A stretch of 32,500 nucleotides of DNA, from NCBI GenBank assembly GCA_000320545.1, contig ADNK01002368.1:1-32500 (forward strand). The letters run 5' to 3'. This DNA comes from Bigelowiella natans CCMP2755. Its lineage: Eukaryota > Cercozoa > Chlorarachniophyceae. Shown in pieces: positions 1 to 11,091 of this stretch. The notes below the pieces were generated by a model. That model was given only the letters and a program-made list of their open reading frames with translations. It was not told where the DNA came from and searched no databases. Made by a program: the position numbers and the translations under genes. How positions within the stretch are numbered: the stretch's first letter is position 1; each line of letters starts with the position of its first letter.

Positions 1-40
1 CCTCTCTCTCTCTCTCTCTCTCTCTATCATCATCTCTCTT

Positions 41-92
<52 letters not shown>

Positions 93-94
93 TT

Positions 95-133
<39 letters not shown>

Positions 134-149
134 TCTCTCTCTGTGCATC
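1..149. repeat. (CT)n microsatellite
   Basis: An interrupted CT/TTCT tract runs from the left edge almost to the acceptor of the first visible DNAI7 exon (160). It lies on the sense strand of that intron and can serve as its pyrimidine tract. Confidence 0.9.
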
Positions 150-159
150 GTGTGTTCAG

Positions 160-456
160 TGGAAGCAACACGTCCACGCGGGTGGATGCGACAGGACGAG
201 AATGACAGCACGCGCGATCTGTCAGTATTAAAATATCCAAAGAATGGAATCGATAACGGAATGTTAGATATTCAGGTGGTCTCTCTCTGCTGCTGCTGCT
301 CACTAGTAGTGTTCGTTATGCTGCAACAAACAATATGATGATGATCATGATGATGATGAACATTAGGAATTATGATAATTATCCTAGAACAATACTCCTC
401 TCCTCCACGTCTTTTTTGAGTTTTCTACCCTTTTTCTAGCATTGATTGACAATATC

Positions 457-496
<40 letters not shown>

Positions 497-647
497 GATG
501 ATTGATGATAGGTCGAGGTGAAGATACCAGAATCCGTTTTCATCCCTGCTAATGCTCTCACGACGTGGCGAATTGGTCAGACAACAGCTTGTCTGTCTGC
601 AACAACATGTGGGGGGGGCAGGAGGTGGTGGTGTATGTATGTGTGTG

Positions 648-678
<31 letters not shown>

Positions 679-1107
679 CGTCGCTAATGATGGGTGGGTT
701 CTAATACAATATTTCCATACTTTTCTTTTTCTACAGGTTGGTGGGATGCCGAGAAGGAAACATGGGTGTTTGATGGTAAGTAAGTAAGTAATATTTGGAA
801 GATTATCTAACAATGAAAACGATGATGGATGCTAGTATGCACTTGTGCAGCACCACATAAAAAGAGTAGTTATTAAACTCGAAATTGGGTTTTTATTTCT
901 AGTCAGCAGATAATTGATTACTTACATTAGTGACTAACCCCTAAAAAGGTGTTAGAGAGGGATTCAAAATTGATGAGAAAACTCGTAGCCTTTCTTTAAA
1001 GGTTACTACTACTTACTACCGCTAGCTACCCTGTGTTCAAAGACATACAACATAACAATGTCCGTTTCCCCCTCTCCTGCTCTCAACTCACACTCGTATT
1101 CTACTAT

Positions 1108-1142
<35 letters not shown>

Positions 1143-1382
1143 GATCATGATTAATTGTTTAACTACAGGTATGGCGCATGGAGTGCTTTGCAATACTGCA
1201 GCCACGTTCACTAGACTTCCCGTATATCGAATGGCGTCTGATATGCAATAAGGAAGAGAAAGGTGGTAGTGAAATGATATTATGACACATAGATAATATG
1301 GCATTAGGAAGAATAATGTATAAATTGTTTAAGCATCACACCAGCAATTAATATGATGTGTGTTACACATACGATATACACA

Positions 1383-1421
<39 letters not shown>

Positions 1422-1556
1422 ACAATTCGAATGTGGATAAGAGCAAGCCACATACTATAGTAAATGGTGACTAAGATACTTTCGGACTTTTATCAAATAT
1501 GATGTGTGCTGCATTGGCTTTGCTGTTGTCCATCCATCATGACATATTATGTGTAG

Positions 1557-1592
<36 letters not shown>

Positions 1593-2853
1593 ACAACTAC
1601 TATGTATCATCTAGGACCTAGTGTAACCCTCACATTGACTGGCTCTCGATACGAAGTCAAAATTAAAATCTCTGCTGATGGTGCAAGACTTGTTTACCCT
1701 GAAATACCTTCATTCTCGGAGAAGCCAATGGCCACAGGTCGGCTAATACCTAACTTTACTGATTTCACTTGGCCACTAAGACTATATGTGTAAATGTTAA
1801 GTGCACTCACCAAAAATGACATTTCACGTACAGCTTGCTTCGTTTTGCCGCCTCCTCTTTCTATTCTTATACTGTTTCTATTCTTATACTGTTCTGTGTC
1901 TTAAGGATCGCTCCTTTTTGGCCTCCAGCGTGCAGGGCTTAACCTCATTCCGACACAGGAAGATGCTAAGTTTTGCTGCAAAACACCTAAGACGCAGAAA
2001 CTATTAGAGAAAGCAAACTCTTGCATTGCCAGCGTGGCAGGTAGTTCTACGCCACCCATTATTATTATTCCTTTGTCTCTATCCATGTATGTAAAATAAA
2101 AAAAGAACAAGAGTGTCAGCTTTCCGTGAAATTAGGAGATTCCACGGATAGTGTTTGTATCTACTCTTAACAATGACATAAACACTCTGCTACAGCTATT
2201 TACAACGCTGTTGTGTTGATTCCCATCTCGCATCATCATACTTCTCTCATACATAATAGGCGTTTTGGACATTATGAGCTCCAACTACTCGTGCTCTCAA
2301 GGACCGAACGCAGCACTCATCAAAATCAGGGAGAAAAACTACTCTCCTCCTCCTAAGGTATAGCTCAAACAAAAGTCAATGACAGCGCATGGGAAACTGT
2401 GTGCCCCTCATAATCCCACATACCTATCAATTTGATTCTAAGATGCAACTATCTTACCCTGCAGAAAGTTGTTGAGGAGAAGCAGGAAGAAGAAGAATCT
2501 GCTCCTGCTTTGAGCAAAGAGGAACTCAAACAATTGGAAATTCAGCGCGAAAAGGCAGCGGAACGTAAAGAGCTTATTGCTGTGATGACCAAGGAAACTG
2601 CTGAGGTACTAGTAGGGGTTGAGTTGTGAGAATTCGATGTTAGAACAGAGGAGGACGAATAGGGGATTATTCTATATTGTAATAAATCAGTTGTTCATCT
2701 TGAATAATGTCTTTATTTCCTTCATTGCTCTGTATTTGTTACTACTATCGCACTACTCTCTCCATAAGGATCGTAAGAACAAGGCAATATCTGACGACAA
2801 GGATGGCTGGAGAACGGTAAACAGATAGTATGTCCAAAAGGGGCCTCTGTCTA

Positions 2854-2885
<32 letters not shown>

Positions 2886-2891
2886 ATTACA

Positions 2892-2926
<35 letters not shown>

Positions 2927-2953
2927 TTTATTACATTTTTTAAAATATATTTG

Positions 2954-2997
<44 letters not shown>

Positions 2998-3514
2998 ATA
3001 TCTGATTATCTCGTCATCATACACACACACCATTAGGCTCTGGCACTCGACACTAAATGGATGCTTCCCAAAGCATCTAGGTTTCATCTCAGGAAAAATA
3101 AATACGAGGTATAGTCATGGCGGTGGAAATCTTCTCTCTCTCGTGCCATATGCGATTTCTTGTATTATATGTAGGTTGCTGAAGGCATGGAGACTCACTT
3201 AACTCTGAAACTGTGTGTATCTTCTGGTACTTTACACACTATAGCTTGCAAATGTTTGAGAGTAGGGTGAAACTGTACATAAATACATATTACATTCATT
3301 AGCAATGCGCAATAGAGTCTAATGAACATCACCATCATGTTTCAATTAGTGTTTCCTGATGCTGCCAAGGAATTTGCAAACGCCAATCTCCTCTTACAGA
3401 GAAACGTAAGAACCATAGATAGTGTACATTAAAAAACAACTTCGATTGATAATAGATCGTATTTCACAGGTTCGCCGTGTGCTGAATCTCGTCGACGTTC
3501 TTACTTTCCATTGA
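160..3514 (+). CDS. DNAI7: DNAI7/CASC1 (IC97)-like axonemal dynein-associated protein, 3' part, 14 exons
   Basis: Exons: 160-275, 512-575, 737-775, 949-1001, 1169-1262, 1615-1737, 1906-2040, 2260-2357, 2465-2605, 2769-2816, 3037-3108, 3175-3226, 3350-3405, 3470-3514 (TGA). All junctions are GT-AG and keep phase, giving 377 residues of the C-terminal part. Family-like stretches are FAILQPRSLDFPYIEWRL (exon 1169), a beta-rich GSRYEVKIKISADGARLVYP (1615), LQRAGLNLIPTQEDAK (1906), IMSSNYSCSQGPNAALIKIRE (part, 2260), a Glu/Lys-rich coiled segment (2465), and the C-terminal VRRVLNLVDVL helix. These match the order seen in CASC1/DNAI7 proteins, which associate with inner-arm dynein in cilia and flagella. 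The first exon begins at an acceptor (ttcag), so the start lies left of the window. The family call rests on remembered similarity, not a search; the exon chain is seen directly. Confidence 0.8.
459..493. repeat. (TA)n microsatellite in DNAI7 intron
   Basis: About 17 TA units lie 19 bases before the 512-575 exon. Similar TA runs occur in the same gene at 1386-1418 and 2957-2994. Confidence 0.9.
633..678. repeat. (GTAT)n/(GT)n microsatellite
   Basis: A GTAT-type tetranucleotide run with a short GT core sits inside the intron 576-736 of the DNAI7-like gene. Confidence 0.9.
776..791 (+). repeat. Four tandem GTAA units forming a splice donor
   Basis: The donor after exon 737-775 is GTAA repeated four times, so up to four GT donors lie 4 bases apart. 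Only the first (776) fits the downstream phase of exon 949-1001; use of the next would shift the frame. Confidence 0.85.
1110..1142. repeat. (ATC)n microsatellite
   Basis: About 11 CAT/ATC units lie in the intron shortly before the acceptor of exon 1169-1262. Confidence 0.9.
1557..1591. repeat. (TTAC)n microsatellite
   Basis: About eight TTAC units lie 24 bases before the acceptor of exon 1615-1737. A second TTAC run of similar length is in the ZC2HC gene at 18498-18528. Confidence 0.9.
2850..2994. repeat. Compound microsatellite (GTCT)n, (CA)n, (AT)n
   Basis: Three tracts follow one another in one intron: GTCT units at about 2850-2884, CA units at about 2889-2923 and AT units at 2957-2994. 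They lie between DNAI7 exons 2769-2816 and 3037-3108. Confidence 0.9.
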
Positions 3515-5322
3515 TCGATTAAATTTCGTGGGGTGAATTATTCTGTTACCTAGTGTTAATTTATGACGGCACACTTATTGGATACTCGTTATTCGTCTAG
3601 CAGTTGGTGGTGGTAGTCCGCTGCTACACACAAAGAACTACTGCAGGATGTTTGTGATGTAAAATTTAATACCATGATCGAATCCCTCATGCTAAAACAA
3701 GGGTGTCAACAATGAGCAATTAGAGTTTATTTGTTTTCACTTAACTTTCGAGCTTTCTTCATGACGCAATACCAAAATGGTGTGTCTAGGCGGCATTTCA
3801 GGTAAGCCCCTAAGACCATCTAGACATCGATCGTGGAGTTCTTAATGAAATGTCTTGATGGTGCATGTAGCATGTACTTAGATGGCTGGGTGATGCACAT
3901 ACCGCGCATCGTTTCATCGCATCACACGTTGCCCATTTGCACGCCCATGGTTAGAGCCCACACGTTGACGTCCCAAACTGCGATCGATGCATGCTGATCA
4001 TTGTGATGGCTGGACAATTCTGATATGGGTGCTGTCGGTGCCAATGAAATCATGACAAGCGCACGTGCGCAATGTGACAAGCAAGTAGACAGCTGATGAA
4101 CAATTACAATTAAGCCACCCAGCTGTCAGTCTAGCAATGGCCATGCATCGCATCTAGTCACATCTAGACATGCTAGCATGCAAAAAGTCGTATTGCTGTC
4201 CCGGCTGTTACACGCACAGACCAAGAGGCTGCCGCATCGTATGATGCGCAGCTTGCTTGCCCGTTGGCCCGCCTAGCTAGAGCCCACTTTTTGGCGCCCC
4301 AATCTGGCACTAGCTGTGACATGGCTAGCTAGCTAGCTAGCCCACACTGCGATGCTGGTCACTGCAATAGCTACACAGCTAGACAGCTAGCTAGACAGAC
4401 AATTCTGATGGAGACTGTGAGTGCCATGTTGTGAGTGCAAATAAATGGATGACACCATGCAACATAGCTAGATAGCTAGCTAGAGTCATGCTAACATGGC
4501 ACATTGTTGTCAGTGTCACATCTAGAAATCGCATTGAGCGCGCATCCACTGATTGACCACCACTAGCAGCTAGACCACTAGACCACATTGCAGCAAATCC
4601 ACATGACTAGATGAGTCTGCCTATAGCTGCAGTCGTCATGTCGTCATTGCAATTGCTAGATTGAGGCAACCTCACTGCTGGATGGACGGCTGCCTTTCTG
4701 GTTGCTGACTGCTCTGCACAGCGAGCTGTTCACCAAGTCGTCATACATCTAGCTAGCTAGGTGGCTCGTGTTTCATGAGCACGCTAGATGCACGTTTCGC
4801 CAGAATCATTCAACATGTCATGTGGCGTGCATGGCCAAACGTACGCGTAGAGTCGCCATCACTGGTTCATGCTAGCTGCAGGTCAACTTCTTTTAATTCA
4901 TCGGGGCCGTGCGCAGGCTCGATTCATACCACATTTTCGTCGTTTGTAACACAAACGTAAAATCTAGCTATGTCTAGAGCTAGAGATGTACAAATTAACG
5001 AACGATAGATACGTTGGGAATTTATTTTTCTACGCAGACTAGCTACAAATTCACACACATTAGGCTCTATGTTTGGCAGCTTCGTACCCCCAGATTGGCA
5101 TAGCTTCGCTTAAATCATCGCGATTACTTCAGTTTGAGGCGCTTAATTTTTTTTCTAGGTCTGCGATTCTTACCATTAAAACCCTGTACAGTATGTCGAC
5201 CGTTAGCCAATTCATTCATTGATAAATATACTTGGTTTTATTCTGAATCTGGGGTAATTTTTTACAGACCCGATTTGGCTGTCAAAGTGCTTCATCAGCT
5301 TTTCCTCCATTTGCGTCAGCTG
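3515..5322. other. Intergenic region between two convergent genes
   Basis: No phase-consistent exon chain was found on either strand. The stretch is rich in GCTAGCTAG-type words (for example around 4321-4341, 4370-4400, 4470-4485 and 4748-4762) and carries a degenerate tandem duplication. Microsatellites are absent apart from those short CTAG runs. Confidence 0.6.
3901..4590. repeat. Degenerate tandem duplication, unit about 330 bp
   Basis: Copy 1 (about 3901-4231) and copy 2 (about 4232-4590) share a series of words in the same order: a CCGC-ATCGT-TGATGCGCA-like start, then TTGCCC...AGAGCCCAC (3929 and 4257), CACTGCGATG/AACTGCGATC, GACAATTCTGAT (4013 and 4398), a GTG.GTGCCAATG/GAGTGCCATG block, and CACATCTAGA (4160 and 4517). 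The copies are heavily diverged with indels. No coding content or terminal repeats were seen. Confidence 0.5.
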
Positions 5323-6746
5323 TTATTTTTGGTTAAAATAGATGTAGTACAGATTTTTAAATATACAATGGTCGGTGAAATAAACCTTGGCAGCAACCAC
5401 TTCACTGATTTTAGATCCTTCTGAAGACCTTTTGGACGCGGGAGATCGCCTCCCACTTGACGCTGAAGCTTTGGTAAGTGTACGATGGTTGTTTCGTGAG
5501 GCAGATACATTTTTGCCATGACTGTTTCTTGTGTTCGATTTTGGTTTCCTAGCAGTAATGGCTTTGCCCTTTGGCTTGGATGGAGTGGAAGACTGATGAA
5601 CCTTCAAATAGACAGAAGTGAATGTAGACGCACAATACTTCTTGTTTTTCACTTTTTCACCTGCTGAAGTTTTGCAGAGGGATTAGCCACCTAGGAACTT
5701 GAATTTAGAATAATCTTCTACTTTGAATTCATGTGCACATTATATCTCACCTTATATTTCATCATATAGTCAGCGAATTCGTCATAAAGGACCATTCCAC
5801 CCCCATCAGCATCCATTTCCCGGTAAGCAGCTTCCAAGTCTTTTGGCTGAATTCGTGAGGATTTTAGTCAATTTTTAGGGAAGAAATCAAAATGTATATT
5901 AAATTACCTCAGGGAGATTCGTTTCCTTGGTTAGAAATGGCATCGCAGCTTTAAACTCTTCCAAACTGACCCGAAGATCGTCTGATGTATCCGCTTTGAG
6001 GAAATACATCTAGAGAGAAAGAGAAAATATTATATATTTTCTATGCCAGAGAGATTAATTTCATATTCCCACCAGAATTTGTAGGTCGTATCGAAGAAAT
6101 TCGATGAAAATTCGAAATTCTCTCTTCTCAACAAAGTCATCAGCCAGGCTCGCTTTTCTGTCAGAGGTAATTATTATTATTATTGTCGATGATGGTATTT
6201 TTTAACATTGTAAACCCTAAAGTAGCAGCTTTCTGATCTGGCGCTGCTGCCTTTGCAGCTTTGTGGGCCCTTTGGACAGATTTTGCGACAACGCGCTTGA
6301 CATCCACTCCATAGTAAAATTGGCCCATCAAGCCTTTTTCGATCTCGGCTAGACTAAAATTCAAAAAACAAGATCTCACCGAGTCCAACCGAATATCAAT
6401 TCAATGACCTCAAGAAACCGTTCCCATTTGGATCGAATCCCACAAAGATTTGAGCGCGCCGCAATTTCGACGTTTTACTCTGTAAAATTGTTAATTGTTA
6501 ATTGAGATCTTTTTTTCAATAAAATGATTTGTATACCGTATCTGAAGGGAGTCTTTCGTCGAAAAGTTTCCAATCTATGCTTTCGATGTCTTATTGGTAA
6601 GAAGAATGTTAGTATCCAAAAAATTGCCTTGGCAATGGGCAATGGGTGCATCTAAGGTTAAATAAACCTGGGGTCCCTTCCTTAAGCTTAAAGACTTGTG
6701 CGGGTTTTGCACGCCTTTTAGTTTCAGCACGGCGAGCCATAGACAT
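5323..6746 (-). CDS. Three-EF-hand protein, flagellar calcium-binding (calflagin)-like, 8 exons
   Basis: Exons on the minus strand: 6746-6668 (ATG), 6589-6537, 6479-6409, 6353-6216, 6157-6073, 6009-5908, 5846-5751, and a last exon from about 5640 to 5323. The first seven join in phase to 208 residues. Canonical EF loops with Asp at position 1 and Glu at position 12 are visible: D60-E71 (FDPNGNGFLSLAEI), D149-E160 (ADTSDDLRVSLEEF) and D188-E199 (MDADGGGMVLYDEF). The linker ADDFVEKREFRIFIEFLRYD resembles calflagin/FCaBP, which act in Ca2+ signalling at the flagellar membrane. Unlike calflagins, the N-terminus (MSMARRAETKRR) has no Gly2/Cys3 acylation site. The last exon encodes a basic Ser/Lys/Arg-rich tail; its acceptor is uncertain (5640, or 5657 via a possible 7-nt microexon at 5697-5691). 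Confidence 0.8.
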
Positions 6747-8378
6747 GTTGGCGGTTCAATTGTGCAATGAATTCTCTGCCTTGCTTCGGTGCACTACAAA
6801 CTCATTGACTTCATAAGACCAAGGCGGTTTTTATGTCAAAATTTGGCTATTACCTTGACACGATGTAAAATCGTTCGTACAACAACCCAAACGAGGAGAT
6901 ACCTTGCTCTCACGCAGCACGATATGGCCGTTTTTTATTTTTCATCGTTTTTAGCAACTTGGTGCACCACCATGTTTTGTGTGTGTGTGTACCTGCTAGC
7001 TGTTGCAGTTTCCAGCACTGCGACAAGGTAATTTGTCGTCGCGCAAGGGGAATCTTGTGAAAATGTGGAAATTTCATTCAGTGCACTGTGTGACAAAACA
7101 TGGCAAACTCAATGAATCTGTCTTGAATGAATGATGATTGTGCGTGCGAATGTCTGTGTTGATTGAACATTGAACATTGAACATTGAACTTCGCATTGGT
7201 GCAAAATCCGCATGCGAACACAGACCGAGCTCCCCTCATCAATGATGGCTGGGTGGTGCTTCCAGCGTTGCACCAGTTGGCGGCTCGGGTGGTGCGGCGC
7301 GCCAGCTAGCTGGCGGCGTGCTCAACGAGACAAGCTAGCAAGGTGGTCAATGCCTACATGTGCGATCGACGTGGCAATGCACAAGCACGTCTGTTGCCTG
7401 CACAAGCCTGCTTTTTTGCTGACGCGTGTTGTTGACGTTGTTTGTGATTTGCACCACGCATCGGTGGCCGCCGCGAAAGGCCAGAAGGTCTGGAGGTGCA
7501 AAGGTGCAAAACTGGAAAAGTCAGAAGAGCGGGCTGGCGGCATGACTCGGTCGATTTTCAAGCACTCGTTGGCTCGCTGGCGGCGTGCGTGCGGTGCCAC
7601 GTGGGGTGATTTTTTGCACGCCCCAGAGCCCAGCTAGCCAGCTGCCAGAGCTTGCCAACACTAGCAACAACAAGGTGATGCATGCCTTTTCTTTCCTCGA
7701 TCATTCAAAATCGATCTTGCCAGCTAGTGATGGTGTTCAATCCAATTTCAACATTGCTGAACTGCGTCAAACATCCTGAATTTGAACAGTGCTCTGCACT
7801 CACATGTGCGATGCTCTGTCTGCGAAAAAGTGATGAACCAATTTTCAATGAATGCCGGCGGAGGCTGCAAGAGGTGTGAGCTAGTTCCAGAGCTCACGAT
7901 TGGACCAGCAAGACCAGAAGACGAGCTGCACAGGACAGCTAGACAGACCAGCTAGTCAGAAGTGAAGTTCGTGAGTTCTCCTCAACTTGGAACCTGCGTC
8001 TCGCGCTAGCGCGCACACGGTGTGCTAGTGTGCACTGCTAGACTGGTGTGGAACCACTGTCTAGCTAGCTAGCAGAACTGCAGCTTGCGATCAAGCTGCC
8101 ATTTGGCCATCAATGTCGACCAGTCCACGGCTAGACGGAGCAAGCTAGCAAGGCTAGATGACACGAATCAACTTGCGGGAAATGAAAATGACGTTTGTTC
8201 CACGTCACACGCAGTCCAATTTGACAGCATGCTTGCAAGCAAGATCACATGGAACTGCATTTCTGTGCAGCAATGATGATGTGAATTGGAACCAGAACAC
8301 GCAAAGTCACATGCTACAAAGTTTGCAATGTTGTCACAAAGTGCTGCTGCAATTTGGTGCAGTGTGTGGAACAAATTC
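6747..8378. other. Non-coding region upstream of the EF-hand gene
   Basis: This should hold the promoter of the EF-hand gene (minus strand) and the 3' flank of the membrane-protein gene. Open frames such as 7212-7637 are rich in Cys/Trp/Ala, have no family look, and are open on both strands because of local GC-rich composition. A short 7-base tandem repeat is listed separately. Nothing else was recognised. Confidence 0.5.
7162..7189. repeat. TTGAACA 7-bp tandem repeat, about 4 copies
   Basis: Four head-to-tail units of TTGAACA lie about 420 bases upstream of the EF-hand gene start. No role is evident. Confidence 0.85.
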
Positions 8379-10605
8379 CTAGTAAGGAATGAAGTCATCG
8401 CTGAGGGAATTTTGACGAATGATGATGCGCATCATGTCTTGCATTCTTTCCAGCATTTGGAACATTTCATCAGTGTTTGAATTTGCCACCAGTTCTCGGA
8501 CTTCTTGGCCTTGCATGTTTGTCAATTGCTCCAGGCCTCCTTCTAGATCAACTCTTGAGTCTTCCAGAAATTTATTTAGAGCTTTAATGTTAACACAATC
8601 GGAATCAAGGGTCATTAAATCATCACATGATTAAATTTTACTTGATAATGGGTCGGCATGATTGCTTGAGAGAAGGTAGTATTTTGTGTTTACCTGATTT
8701 TGCCTCATTGTCCATGTTGACATCTTGAACATCAACTGAATCCAGGGGATTCCCTTTGTTGGATCTGTCCGGATCCGGAGAGCCTGCTTCATTAGCTTGG
8801 TCATGTTGACGATTAGTTGGATCTTCAGAAGTTCGAATTGGATTTTGGCATCGAGCATCCCTGAGATCTGACATCGATTCTACAACTGTACGACCAATTG
8901 GCGAGATATTTTCCAAGCTTTGTGTTACCCGGGAATTCGATTGGGACAGTGAATGACTGCGCACTCTTCGAGAGACCTTAAACTCCGCACTTTCAGTATC
9001 GCTTGAGTCACCAACGACAAACATTGGTAGCTGGTCATGGGATACAGGAAGGTCATATTCTCTGTTCATTGCCTCCATCTGAATTGAGCTGATTTTACGA
9101 GCATGTTTAATGCGCTCATGAAAGCTGTCTTTAATATCTGATCTTTTTGTCGATGATATCGGGGGTTGTCCAGCTTCGCTCTGATGTTCGGCGTGCCCAA
9201 CCCCAAAAGCAGTGTTTGGATTCCTAGGCTTGCGCCTGCCGGAGCAAGCCTTCCACCAATGATTCCTATGGGCATCCCCATCATTTCGATTTTGCCTTCC
9301 AGGACCACCATGTAAATTAAATGTAATGATACCAGCTTCTTCGTCCCCTGATACTACTCTATGCAAACGAGGAGGGCAACATTCTCTGGGACACCTCAAC
9401 ATGCACAATGTGTTAAAAAATTCAGAGCAATAGCCAGTGTTCTCGCTTTCACAACGGAATGAAAATTGAATTGGGAGCCATGAAAAAGATAGAAGCCATC
9501 CCATGTAGAATATTGGAAAATAGAGTGACGCCTCAAAAGGTATAGACCTCCCGTTTTGTGATTCAAGACCTGGCCATTTACATAACAATCACAGATATCG
9601 CAATAAATTCCATCTTGCTCACCTGACGACATCCTCAAATCGCCAAGAATTATCCACAATCCCAAAGCCAATAAAATCACTGAAATTGAGAATCACAGTA
9701 GCACATCAACTAAAACTAATGTAATGTAATTTCACCCTTTAAGCCTGAATACCTGTTACTGTAATACCGACACACGCAATAGAGGCTGTAATTCGACATA
9801 TCTCGCCACTCAATTGACGGCATTGAGAATGTATTGTTCCAACATCAGAACGTTTTCCATTGCTTCCACGAACAGACTGATAACTGCTTATGGCCCTGGC
9901 AATAACACTTCGGAGATGCAAGAGACTCAATCCACAAATGAAAGTCACAACCGTGAGGACTATTGCAGATAGGACAATTTGCTGATAAACAAAACTTAAG
10001 ACATTTCAATATGAGGATATCGTTTAACATTTTCTCTACCCCTGCCACGAAGATGTAATTGCTGGTTTGAATAGCAGCAACGAGGAAGAGAAGCATCGCC
10101 ACAGCATGTGTTGATGCACACATCAGCAGATAAATGACTCTACGACGTCCATTTTCAGCACCAGTAATTCTTTCATCGGACGAACTACTGGAAACCCTAG
10201 AAATGAAATTGATTCAAAATGACACATTGCAATGAAACAGGGATGAGTTGTTTTCTTCACAACATTTCATTCACAGCGTACATGTAAATTGAAGTTGCAG
10301 TTTCGAAGGAAATGATTTCAGCTGATGAGCAAGTGATGTATTTCACAAAACAAGAAATTAATCTCAGATAGGAGGCTTCGAAGAGATCTTAAGTTCAAAC
10401 GTACGTGTAACTTTACACCTGCGTATGCAGTGCAGCACATCATCAAGACCGCCTCAAAAGTGTAAATCGTCGTTGTTGCTGCAAAGAATCGACCCTGTCT
10501 TTGGAGGTCAAGCGCAGACCCCACAAGGTTCGAAACTGCGATCGCGAATCCCACGCATTGGAGCCTTCTTTTCCATTTCATGCTGCCGTTAGTCACCTGT
10601 GTCAT
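8379..10605 (-). CDS. Predicted six-helix membrane protein with long hydrophilic C-terminal tail, family unknown
   Basis: Minus-strand exons: 10605-10419 (ATG), 10321-10282, 10196-10040, 9981-9753, 9679-9623, 9569-8694 and 8581-8379 (TAG), all GT-AG and in phase, 582 residues. The ATG at 10605 has an in-frame stop just upstream. Hydrophobic stretches suggest about six membrane helices: near residues 15-33 (VGFAIAVSNLVGSAL), 40-62 (TIYTFEAVLMMCCTAYA), 95-125 (a Leu/Ala/Val run in exon 3), 130-150 (IVLSAIVLTVVTFICGLSLL), 190-220 (two halves joined over the 9753/9679 intron), and FYMGWLLSFSWLPIQF in the large exon. A Cys cluster (CMLRCPRECCPPR) follows the last helix. The remaining 270 or so residues are polar, with Ser/Arg stretches (RRVRSHSLSQSNSR) and a C-terminal helical region (MFQMLERMQDMM). 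It could be a receptor-like or scaffold protein, but I do not recognise it. Introns are short and free of microsatellites. Confidence 0.7.
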
Positions 10606-11091
10606 TTCATCAAGTCAACAATGTGGTTCTCGTTCACGTCTTCCCTTCTTCATTGTCTTTGTTGAAATTCCATGCATCCAGTGACCTGGCGCGAAAATGT
10701 AGGTCTTGGTGGTAATGGTGCTGAGGCAAGACATGAAAAAAAGCAAATCGCTGCCATGACAGAGAAACTTAGGCGCACAAGTGTGGAGGCCATCCCAAAC
10801 GATTTGCTGGCTACACGTTGCACGCGCAGCTTTGATGCTCACTTGCATTGATGCACAAGGAGGCGTGTTAGGGAATAATTCAGCCTGTCATTTATGTCGC
10901 AATGACCAAATCACATCCGTTACCACATCTTATAACTTTATAGGTGATGTACATGTTGCGACATCATCATTTCATTGCACTTGCTTGTTTTTATTGCACT
11001 AGACTGGATCTAGATCTATCTACTCGCACAACGCTGATACTCATTTCATAACGAACGCCCTGATACTACTCATTTCACAACGAATGCCCTC
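10606..11091. promoter_or_regulatory. Divergent intergenic region (putative shared promoter)
   Basis: This lies between the membrane-protein gene start (minus, 10605) and the triple-repeat gene (plus). No TATA box or defined motif can be assigned. It ends in an imperfect direct repeat of about 28 bp (11033-11088; core CATTTCA.AACGAA.GCCCT) directly before the possible upstream ATG at 11092. Confidence 0.35.
11033..11088. repeat. Imperfect ~28-bp direct repeat before the triple-repeat gene
   Basis: The two copies share CTGATACT...CATTTCA.AACGAA.GCC with small differences. The position just upstream of the possible ATG at 11092 would fit a 5' UTR or promoter element, but no function is shown. 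Confidence 0.7.

Noticed and set aside
3929-5000. A transposon insertion as source of the CTAG-rich repeats
   Set aside because: No terminal inverted repeats, target-site duplication, transposase or reverse transcriptase frame could be seen.
5134-5424. 96-codon plus-strand open frame
   Set aside because: It overlaps the last exon of the EF-hand gene on the opposite strand and its own protein has no exon-like flanks or motif.
7162-7189. Short regular repeats considered as a CRISPR-like array
   Set aside because: Units are 7 bp, directly adjacent and without spacers, in a eukaryotic genome; a simple tandem repeat.
7212-7637. 141-codon plus-strand open frame
   Set aside because: Composition is odd (Cys/Trp/Ala-rich), the opposite strand is also open, there is no exon-like context and no family resemblance; likely a by-product of GC-rich, stop-poor sequence.
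8638-9588. A 316-codon minus-strand open frame as a gene of its own
   Set aside because: It is mostly the large exon (9569-8694) of the membrane-protein gene. Its apparent ATG lies in the upstream intron, and the flanking exons join in phase.
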